Source of the DNA: Hyposmocoma kahamanoa
Lineage: Eukaryota; Arthropoda; Insecta; Lepidoptera; Cosmopterigidae
DNA length: 64,000 nucleotides
Assembly (NCBI RefSeq): GCF_003589595.1
Contig: NW_020653750.1
Location: 3,320,678-3,384,677 of the forward strand
Direction of reading: 5' to 3'
Shown here: one piece after another, positions 44,501 through 56,500 of the stretch
How positions within the stretch are numbered: position 1 is the stretch's first letter
Layout: the number at the start of each line of letters is the position of its first letter
The notes under the pieces: generated by a model
What the model was told of the DNA's origin: nothing
Database searches by the model: none
The model's input: the letters and a program-made list of their open reading frames with translations, nothing else
Translations under genes and position numbers: made by a program

Positions 44501-47500
44501 GGACTTTCTTGTCGATGAGATCGAACCCTGGTGCTTTGTGGTTGTGCATGAGTTTAATATATCTACTTATATCCCTGGGCGTCATTACTTTTAGAGGAAG
44601 GTCAAGTCTGAAGTCTTGGTTAAGAATGGTGCCATATCTGCTTCATCCGCATTCGGTTTAGCAGGATTTGGTTTGAAGACTTGACTCAGATGGTTTGCAA
44701 GGGCCTCCATATTGCTCTGTCCAGTTCTAGCCCATTTACCATTTTGAATCCGAAGTGGCGGCTTGTGCTGTCAAAGGCTGATCAAAGTTTTTGCATGCCT
44801 TCCATAGAGAGTAATTCGTCGCTTTTGTTGAGGTAAGACCCTCTAGGTAAGTCTCCAGAGAGATGTCATTAGCTTCTGTTATGAGGCTTTTTAATTCTTT
44901 AGCTGCTCTATTAAATGCTGTTTTGTTACTACGATGTGTGCGGATATGCCAAACTCTTCTCAGTCTTCTTTTTTCTATAATTTTTGTACAGATGCATTCC
45001 GAGTAGACTTTACGTGGTGGTGTGCGTTCAGCTGCTTCAAGAGTACACATCCAGCAGCATTCTTGGATAGTTTTAGTAATGGACATAGTGGCGTCATCGA
45101 TATCAGTTTCAGTTTTTAGAGGAATCTTCAAGTCAAGCCAACACATTATAATAATTAAGATTAAAATAGAAGGTAACTTCGTAAAAGGCAGTGCAGGTTG
45201 CCTACAGGAATGTTGAAAACCAATCACAATTACATTTTTCTTAATAGTAAAGCACTACCACTGTGCACCATTCTGACATATGTACTTCGATGTTATAAAA
45301 TTGGTAGAAAAGAGTTCTGTATTTAAGAGGTCAGTAAATTGTTAATAATGCCTTAGATGGTTTTATCAAATTTTTTTGAAGCCCCACTACAATTTAGCTT
45401 GTGGATCTAAAAGTAAAACTGCCGTCCTCTAAGACGTGGCTAAAAGACAAATAGTCAAATAATCAATATAAATACCAAAAAATAGAGAACAAAATTATTT
45501 TTTAAAAACCGTTAAAATTAGTTAACTTGTTCGACTTATCGGAACTTACCCCAACAATGCATAGCTGAAATATCATCAAACAATTTCAGTATTCTAAAAC
45601 TGAGTTATTGTTTTTTCTGATATCTCACAATAATATTTTGTCACTTAGCCGCGTTTTAGTTAGTGGACGGCAGAAAATGTCTCTAAACAGTAACTAGTAA
45701 ACCCTGTCCTGGAACGCATAATTTGAATTGCCATTTAAATTAAATGGTTTATGTATGTAAATAAATGATTTTGATTGAATGGCTTTGGAGAGGGATAGTG
45801 TAAGCTATCACAAACTCGAATTTTTTTTCCAAAATATCGTTTGTTGGAATTTTCATTACACCGAAAACCGAATTATAACGAAACATTCTTTCAGAATATG
45901 TTGGATGTTTATCGCAAAGACACGATTAGGTTCGGTTAGGTTAAGTTAGGTTTAAAAGAAAAAAACATTTCCCCCTCAAAATTACTTTCGAGGTTATGAA
46001 AATTCGATCAAACGTTATTTCTGGAAAATGTCATTTCAGACTACTGAATATGATTTGCGATTTTTTTTAATGTCTAAGGTCCTATACGTTGCTTAATAAG
46101 TAGACAAGGAAGTTATTACTTACCGACCAACAATTTAGGACTATAATTATGTTTCCATCCTCTAAGCCCTTAGAGGATGGAAAAAAAAGAAATCTGACAC
46201 ACAGGCAATCTAAAGTAACCATAGTAAAATCCGGCAAGACTTATGAATAAACAACTTAAATGAGTCTAATTACATGAGATATTTGGGCTATTGTATGATT
46301 TATAGGCAGAAAAATAACACATGTGTATTGTAACATTCGGTCGGTTTCCGATTTTCTATTGCCGCAACCCCTAAATGCTGCAGCGACGAATTTTAATCAA
46401 TACTTAATTGTTCTCACTGTCAATATTTATGTCATTACAATTCATGCGAATAATTCAATAAAACATTTGGCCAAACATTGGTTTTGACATTTGATGTACG
46501 TACATACTACGTTTACTAGTCTGCATTTTTTTTTATTAAATAAACCTTGTTAGAACTACTTGAAATATTTTCAGGTACATTTTTCTGCCATAAATTGCTG
46601 GAATCCAGGGAGTGAGTGCAGGTTGCAGCACAGTAAAATACCTTCATGGCCTATTTTGATGGCATATACAATAAATTCTAGAGGAGTGCTGTATAAAGGT
46701 AAGTGACCTTGTATAAAACAATTGTTTTGTCATGAAATGTTTTGTGTAAGATTAGATAATACAAATTTATGATAACCTTAAGAATATCCATCAGGCACTG
46801 AAAGTCATTATTGAGTAACTGATAAATGTAATTAGTTTTACCAGTAAAGTAACACATGAATATTTTTTTATATTTCGATGGCCCCATTTAATAAACATAT
46901 GTTATCTACACGTTTATTACGTATTCTATACGTTTATTCGGTAGGGCCGGAAATTTGTGTTATTAATGTTAATATGTAAATATTTATTTCATATCAATCT
47001 CTATGGCTGGAGTTAATCCGCTGGTAACAAGCTTTTTTAGTTATTTAAAAAAAAGTTTGGTGGTAATCTAATGGTTTGACCTATCGCCTTTGAAGCAGTG
47101 GCCGTGAGTTTGATTCCGGGCTTGCACCTCTGAGTTTCTCGGAATTTAAGTGCGAAATTTAATTTGAAATTTACCATGAGCTTTTCAGTGAAGGAAAACA
47201 TCGTGATGAATATTGCACGTCGAAGAAGGTTTAAAACCCTTGAAAAACGTGTGAAGTCCCCAAAACGAATTGGGCCAGGGTGGTGGATTATGGCCCAAAA
47301 CCCTCGCCTGAGAGGAGACCTGCGCCCAGGAGTGGTACGTATAAACGGGTCGGGACGTATAAACGGGGATGCTGATGACGTACTAAGTTTATGTAGTAAA
47401 ATGTGACAAGTTGGGTTTGGAGGCATTGCAATACTCAAGAGAGCCAATGAATATTAACAATACGACATTAAATGGTATTATTTTTTCTATTCTCAAATAC

Positions 47501-50500
47501 AAAATAAATTGGACCGGGTTCGATTCCCTAGTTTTATTTTCCCTATGAGTGTAGAAAATCAAACAAAGACGTCCGAAAATTGAATTAATTATAATAAAAA
47601 AATAAATTACAATTTAAAATAAAAAATTTAAAAAAAAATGGTACGGGTAACGGCACATCAGACTTCACATTTTTGTTCGAAAATCGCCTCCAGTGCAAAG
47701 GAACAAGATACGTCAATGTGTAGCTTAATGTGCTGGCGTGTACATGAAATTATTTTTTTTACGGGTCGTGGTAACGGGCCTTAAGACCTTAGGTTTTTTG
47801 CGCTTCCGACACAGTGCTCCCCTGTATAATTGCCGGCGCAGAAGGAAGGCCACAGGACGCTCAGCAATTGGTAGCCGTTAGAAAAGTAGCGGAAATGTTT
47901 TGTCCTAGTCCGGACTTAGTCAAGCTCCAGGTAGTTTAATCCGAAAGTAGCTTTTCATGATGGTAATAATTATCCCGAAGGTGACTCCTGGAACGGACAA
48001 CCAACGATAAGTAGTAACAACGGGTAGTAACAGCCTCCGTTCTGAAAGCCCAACAACGGTAAAAGAGAATTAGGCAAGCATCTACGTAGTAGCAATTGCC
48101 GTTGGCGCGACGAGAACGGAGTTGCAGTTTAAAATGTGTAAAAATATATAAAAAAAGAATTTAGATAATAAGGCTGAAGGTCTAGAAGTTTACTTATTAC
48201 TGGAAAATAAAATATAAAGCTAAATAAGCCAAAGAAAACGTCTGGTGAAAAAATACAAAACAATTTGATCGTTACAATTTGAAATTTTGATGATGCAATC
48301 TTTAAAATTTCTCAAAGCGTATGGTACATAGGGCGCACTACAAGTTTCCGGAACTAGCCACTTACATAAACAATATTTAAAAAGTAATTACAACATTTGA
48401 AAATGGAACATCTGACCGTCACTTGTTTTTACATTGTGGCTTCATTTTAGAAATTGGTTGTCTACATCACCATGGATTTAACTCGTGAAAATTTTCGTAG
48501 TATGATTTTCTACGACTCCAAGTGTAGTTTAACAGCTCAACGGAGCTTTGCTCGGCTTCAAACTGCTTTTGGCGATGAAGCACCATGCAAGACGACTATT
48601 TATAGCTGGTTTGCAGAAATCAAACGCGGTCGTGTGAATCTCAGTGATGAATTTCGTAATTGGTCGCCCGTCCACTGCTGTGAACAACAAAAACATCGAT
48701 GCTGTACGCCGTATGATCAAAACAGACAGGCATGTGACATACCATGAGATTCGGGCATCTTTAGGCATAGCCATGAGTCAAATACAATCAATACTACACA
48801 AACATTTGGGTGTGAAAAAGCTGTGCTCTCGGTGAATCCCACATAATTTGACTGAGGTTTAAAAAACGGATCGCGTCGCTTGGTGCAATGCCATGCTTAC
48901 CAGATTCAACGAAGGGGCGTTAAATTTGGTGTGGGACATAGTAACAGCTGACGAAACATGGATTTATAGTTACGATTCAAAAACAAAACAGCAATCGAGC
49001 GTATGGGTCTTTCGAGATGAGCCGAAACCAACCAAAGTGGTGTGCGTGCAAAGTGCCTCTAAGCGGATGATTGCTTCTGTTTTTAATAAAACTGGACATG
49101 TAGCTACTGTTGTTTGGAAAATCATTGTACCGTGAGTAGTGATTGGTACACGACCATTTGTTTGCCGGAAGTTATTGACAAACTCCGTAAAAATAACCGT
49201 ACGCCGTATCATCTTGCACCACGATAATGCCAGTTCTCACACGGCCAGAGAGACAAATGAATTTTTGAAGGTGATCAACGTTGACCTTATGACCCATCCC
49301 GCGTACAGTCTCGACCTGGCACCTTGTGACTTTTATTTCCAAAAATTAAGAACCAGTTAGGCGGTCAACGATTTTCATCATCTGAAGAGGCTGTCGAAGA
49401 GTCTAATTCGTTAATAATAAAAGTGTCGCACTTTTGAATATACGTAACGGTTTTTTATATCGTGAGCGCGGCCAAGCCGAGTGTGGACTAGCTCTGAAGA
49501 CGTTCTAACGCAATTTGAAGAGCTTGGCCGCCGCCGGCTCCGCTTTCGGCGCTTCCCTCGCCTTCCCTCTCTGCGTCTCCGACATCATTCGAAAATGCAA
49601 CGCAAGCTGCCATAGATTTAACCAGTTTTGTCAATAGTATTATGTCTCTATAGTCATGGTTTTAATTCTTCATAATTTATTATTATCAAAAAAATATATA
49701 TATTTGTTGAAGATAATATTTGCGTTAATTTTTAATAATGTTAAATTTGCAAAAAACAGTTTTTTCTAAAATCAATTTAACAACGTTGTAACGATCCAAA
49801 GTGAAAAAGCTATTATTGTCTTTCCGTCAATTAATAGCTTGTCAGCCTTTTAAAGGTTTTGTTTTAATGCGAAAGACTGTTTTAAAACATGCACATTTTT
49901 TATGGTTTCAATATTTAACAATTTATATTATTTCTACTCAAACTTCTATCTTGTAACTAACTAGTTTTTCACATTAGTATTTACCGTCTAGAAGCATCGT
50001 CTTTTCACATTGTTGTTCTTTTAATTTTACATTTAATTTAATTTTGTTTCTTACTTTTGCAAGTATTGTTTGTTATCTTAGATGCGAGTTTTATCTTGTT
50101 AAATAGCACCTACAGTAGAAGTATTGTATCCGGAGATAGAAGCCTGGAGATCCGTCACACAGGTTAACTTGTATGGACTCCAGTCTCTTACCAAGCTTTT
50201 TCTTTTCGTAGTAAAAATTCAAGTTAGCTATTTACAAGTTTATTTATGTAAGGACCTTGATAAGAGACAATAAAGATTATTATTTAAGCAATTTCAAATA
50301 ATTATGAAAACCCATCAGACTAATCTCTACTGGGTGGTTAACACAAATAGTGGTGGTGGTACATCTTTCAATTTGTCGGACTCTAGAAACTTCTATCTAT
50401 CACTTAGGTACCACTTGACTCGTGTAAACCGACTTTAACTATAGGTAGAAATAAGTAATCTACCTGTAATTAGTTCACCCCGATAAAAAAGATTTTGCAA

Positions 50501-53500
50501 ATGCCTTAAAATCGCGAATTAACTGTTGTAAAAATTGATTCTTTTAATAGAATAATTTTAATAGAAGAGAAGATCGAAGGAAAGAGAGACAGGTGAAGAC
50601 GAAGCTGTTTACATTAATAGAGAAAAATTGGATGTCGTGCCGTTTCAGGACCTCAAAGTAAGAGCGCTGAACAGAGATGTTTGACGATTACTCCATTAAG
50701 AAGAGCTCCGCTCTTAAATAAGAAAGTAAAAAGAGGTCAGGGTCCACCTCTAACTTGTCATTGTCGACATTTAGTTTACTGTTGTTTAGTTAACTGGTAG
50801 GGCAAGGACCTTCGCGCGCGGCTTCTAGTTTTTTTGATAAAAAATTTATAAATAATAAAAATATGTCGTATTTCAGGGCCGAGGGAAGCCCATCACATGG
50901 TTAGATTCTTAGAGCTGGTAATTGAACCTGTTGAAAAAATATCCACTACAGAAGAACTTGTGACTGTACTGGCAATATGTGACGTATGCATAATATTTTT
51001 TTAAATACATTAAAATAGATATTCAAAAATTTAGTAATGTAAAGCAAACTGTCTTGTTATACAGTAAAATTAAATTGAATCTTTTTTTATTCTACAAGTT
51101 GAATTTGACGATAGGTAAGTTACACTTTTACTTAAGCATATAAATATATTATTTCAGGTTACGGCTGTAGCTTTTATTCCAATGGCGCCAACATCAAAAT
51201 ATTACAACACCTGGTATCAAGTAGCACTCAAGATGAAAGAATTCGATTCCCATGGTGAATTCTGCTTTACGATAGTGACATCTGAAGAATTGTCTAAGGG
51301 AATAGGTGCGACTCATTTTCCGAGTGTCCGTCTGATGCTTTGGAATGATACAAAGGTGACACACTAACATCTATTGACTTACAATTGTTGCGCTCTCTAT
51401 TATCGGTACTAGTTGGTTTCTCAAGCTCCATGTTTAAAAACGTTACCCATGTAGTTAGATTGTATAATATTAAACTGATAATCCGCTGTAATGCATCGCC
51501 GGTTCAGTCTAATGATTGAGTCCCATTTACCAATATTTTTTATTGTGATTATGAAAACAGTTCATACTCGCTCATTCAAATTTTAGTATTTAATGATTTT
51601 CCATTGTTTATTGTGCTTATTGATCGTCTTTTGACATTTGTATATTTTAACGATTTCCGGACTATTCTAGGATTTAACAACAGAATGCTTTACTAAAAAT
51701 CATGATAATATAAATATAACATAAAATGTTCCACGAAATGATATTCTATCATATTCTTATATTATTGCGACAACGACAGTTATTATCTTGTTACGGTTTG
51801 AATTATTGTAGTAGTTTTACATTTTTATTTGATATTTCATATTAAGTTCAATTTTTTAATGAATCACTTTCAAAAATAAATCTTGGTTAATATTATGATG
51901 GATTATAAGAAGAAACCAAGATTGACTTAAACACACTACAACAACAAAACAGATTACGTTGGCGCCATCTGGGTGACCGACTTCTTAAACTGCTCGGTTT
52001 GCATTCTTTCAAATATAATATATTATACTTCTAAAACAATGTAAACCGTGATAAAATGTTAACTTGCACCGAGTAATGTTAAGTACCTATGAGAGATAAC
52101 ACCAACTTTGTTGTGTTATATGTATATGCGTAACTGCTATTTTGTTAGCTATGCGCAGCTATGTGTTAGTTCTTATAACAAATTTATGTGTATTACCTAC
52201 TAAACTTGTCATCGTCACAGTGAGTTTTTTTCGTAAATCTCGAAATTAGTATCGAAACATTTTGAAATCAAACATCCACCTAAACCTAGTTCTTTATTTA
52301 ATTTAATAATTTTAATACAGGAATACAGGATAAGAGAAGAATGCCAACAAGAATGGAACGACACAAGTATAATAAAGTGGTTACTGGAGAACTATGACGC
52401 TCCAGTGGGGAGGGTAGTTCCGATGTGGAAGAAAGCATTCAGTTTCGAAAAATTTGTTGATGGGAATCCTATTTTAATATTGTTTACTCCACTCAATCCT
52501 ATATATGTACAAATTCCTAATTACCTACTGGTAAGTATTTATTTTTACGTTTCTACAAAATATATCACCAATTAAAGATTATGTTTAAAATTAATAATAA
52601 TAAAAATTTTAATTAATATTAATAATTTAAAATTAATAATATAAAAATAAACGAATACTATGTGTTTATTTTTCAACAATATAATTATTCTAGCTTCGCG
52701 AAGTTGCCATGGAGTACTATATGTACTGCAGAAACAATGGGTCAGAAAGAATGAAAGAACAGAGTATCCAATGGACAAACGAGAAAATAGGCATTGTTAA
52801 AGTTCAGCGCTACATTTACCTAAATGAAGGTTACGAAAAGTTATGCGAAGGTGCCCAGAAAACACTGAAACCACAAAAACCGAAATATAACAAGAAAGAC
52901 GACGTTTTCATGAATAATAAGTGGCGTAACACAACACAAAAACACAAGAAGGCCGCTGCAGTGAATTCTTTAGTTAAGAAGGGCTTGAATCCTCCCAAAA
53001 TTATACAAGGAGCTGAAGATGGATCTGAGGTATTGGCCATAGTAGAAATGGTACAGGAATGTGATACTAAAACGTTGCCCGCAGAAAAGAGTGTCTATGA
53101 AAATCTCGATCAGTGTCAGTCATACGATGAATCAGAATTGGATCCCGCTTTCTTGAATATGGCTACGTAAGTACCAAACATAATATACAAATCTGCAAAT
53201 ATAGATTTTTTTATATATGAAATTTTAATTTTTACACTATGACTTATCTCATGAATATATATATTTGCCAGTACATAGTCGGCATAGTCGCAATTGCGTA
53301 AACTTTTATTAACTAGTTACTTGTTACGTGTTGCATGTTAACTAGTTAATCCGTAAATTACACTGTGTTTGTCATATTCCCTACTAAACTGCCAAGTGTT
53401 ACTTTTTTTTATGATACCAAGTGACGGGACGAACAAGTTGTGCGCTTGGATTACCAAGCGCCAAGCGCTTACTAAAGCGGCACGCCTGTCCATAACAATG

Positions 53501-56500
53501 CATGTGTTATGCAGTTGCAGTGCTACTAAGAGTTTTAAATCACAAAGATCTGAGGAGCACTGCCACTGCACCCGTCAACCTGAGACAAAAGTTGACAAGA
53601 CCCATGTACCTGTAATTAAGGTAGGGTGGCAGTACCTTCCTTGGATGAACTCCTTTAGAAGGAGCTCTATTGCGACTACTGTGACCTATTACTAATGACA
53701 CTGTAGTTGAGCTAACGCTCGTTCCTCGTTATATTTTATCGAACGTTTTTCAATAAAAAATATAAGACGTGAAATGATTAAAGTCATGTTTTGCCAAAAA
53801 AATTGCTGTTTTTAAGAAGTTTCACAAAATCACAAAACGAATCTTTCGAGCGAGCATTCAAACAATTGAATCGTCGAACCCATTAGTCCAGCAAAGAATA
53901 CAAGTAGTCGATTTTAAAGATCTTGAGCCATTCTATTTTGTAGTGTATATTATACCTTATAAAATACATTGACGTTTTCTGTCATCAAATGATCAACTTA
54001 AAATTTCGGAGAAAAGGTCATCCTGTTCTCACTTAAATTCTAAAAAAAAAACAGTGAACATAAAAATGTCACTTAAACGGACTCTATATTTAAAAAATAT
54101 TTAAAATAGTATAATATCATTGCTTAAAATAGTGTGACTATACTGCTGCCTTCCGACAGATCGGGTCGTGACATGTGACAGTACAAAAATCACCATCCTC
54201 ACTTGCTACAATGTTACGCGATGGTGTACGTTCTTGTCACGCCATAAATGTAGACTACACGGCGAAATGTAGTTTCAAAGGCCCCGATTCGTAGATCACA
54301 GCGTTGCCTGACATTAGGTCGTGTCATTTGTTTGAGTGACAAAAACCGTCCACGCTCATATTTTTGTCACGCGTATTTGTTACGGTCACGGAGTTCGGTG
54401 CGTTAAATGCCACAAAAATTTGGATCCACGCTTACATATCGCATATACAAAGGTTATATTTACTGGGATGATGGGTAAAACGGAAAGTGCGTAACACATA
54501 CATTAATTAATCCATTATACGTATGTATTTTTGTATCACGGAACATTACTTCCATTATTTCTTGAGCTTGGGGCTACGAGTGTTGTGTGTGTGTTATTTA
54601 AAAATGTATATATACATGTAATGCATTTGTGCTCAAAAAATGTATTTTATGTGGAATGAGCGATAAATCTATAGTGTTTTTGTTTAAAAGAAACATTAAT
54701 ATCGAGTTCTTAGCTATTCGCGATTGTTACACATAGGAAATGAAACTATTTTTCCGGATCTAAGAACCCGTGACTATGAGACCTGTAAAGTACCCGAAAC
54801 GTTGATTTGTTTGAAAAAACAAATATACGCGATTTAGATCTGGAAAAATAGTTGAATTTCTTATGAGAAACATTAATGTTCTCAGGTTCTACAGCAAAGA
54901 AACATCAATGCTACCCCTTGAAGATGATCCGTTATCAGCTGAAGGACTAGTTCATGACCGCCTTCGTCATTTCTGCAAAGTCTTTAACTTCGCTAAAGAG
55001 TGGGGTCCGCCAATATTCCCCGCGGTCGTTAACGAAAAAAATCTTAAACGCATTTCAGGCTTATCATGCAAAATGAACGTCACTTTGAATATGATTGTAG
55101 TAGACAGTGTGGAGAATCATCATTTTGCTGAATCACTAGGAATAGATATAAAGAATATGAAGGATATGACAGCTGTCGTTATTTTAGATACTAAGGTATG
55201 CTCTATACTAAAATTTTATGTTTAAAAGGATTGTTCTTATCAGAAAATTAATTTAATACAAGCATGAAATATTATCAATAAAAAAATTCTCACCGTATTA
55301 ATGGCGCGTCAAAATTGTTATCTGTACCCTAAAATCGCAAGCTTCAGCGTTATTCTTTATATATATTATTGTATTTTATAAGTAGGATGGGTTAAGGTGT
55401 CTCAGTGGAATTCTGTATTTGAATTGTATGTATTTTTATTGAAAACTTGTCCCTGAATACAGAATATCGTAAGGTTCTTATGGTTCTTAGGTTATTATTA
55501 TGTGCCTTTTTCGAATTAAAGTGTACCTGTATTATAATTATAAAATATATTCACGCGTTTCTGTAAAACTTGAATGACTCCGAAGCTTGGTGTTTAGAAA
55601 ACAGTACTCTACAACATAGTCCAACGTGTTAGTTTTTATGTTTTCTATTTTAATAGTATTAAGCAACATTTAAATTTTATTTTCAGCATGAAACGCAATA
55701 TGTTATGAGTGAAGAGTACAGTGCCAAATCGATAAGGGATTTTATCCGTAATTTCCACTACAAAAAACTGAAGCGATCTTTACGAACGCACGTGGAGGAT
55801 GCTTTGCATACGCACTACTTTGGCTCCGACGACTCTACAGATCAAATGGAGATACATAATAGCACGATACAAGTCACAGAACTTACTACTAAAACATTCA
55901 GGCAATTTGTTACATCTCCGGGCAAGGTTAGTTGTCAAGAGATTTACCTATAGTTGTTAAATACTACGTAATCTAAAAGCCTATTTTTCCATCTAATAAA
56001 AGTTAGCAGCCATACATTTTTTTTATAACGCCTGGGCGTGGCGAAACCAGTGCCACCCAATGAATGATACGACAACGTAACTTGCGCATGCTTCAGTACA
56101 TAGAAATATTGTAAGAAAGCAGACGCGCCTGGTGTGAAATATCAATATTCTACAACATTTTTCATTGATTTCTAGTTGCTATATTAATCTATCACAACTA
56201 GGCGCGGTTTTGTCTCCAAGTAGAGGGTTTACTATGTAGGCCGTCACGCAATGCGGATTATGGATTTTATTTATGATACCAAATGGCGGGACGAACAAGT
56301 CGTGCACCTGGTGGTAAGCGACAAGTCTGTTGATAGCAGTTGCAGTGTCCCTCATATCTTTAAATCGCAAAGATCTGAGGGACACTACCACTGCGCCCGT
56401 CACCATGAGACATAAGTTGAAAAGTCTCATGTACACTCTGTGCCCTAAGATACCTGACCCCCTAAACTATATTAAACGACCTTTTGGTACTGAGCACAAA

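Noticed and set aside
47037..47447. 136-codon - strand frame in TXNDC11 intron 3
   Set aside because: It reads antisense through a tRNA-derived SINE and is open by chance.
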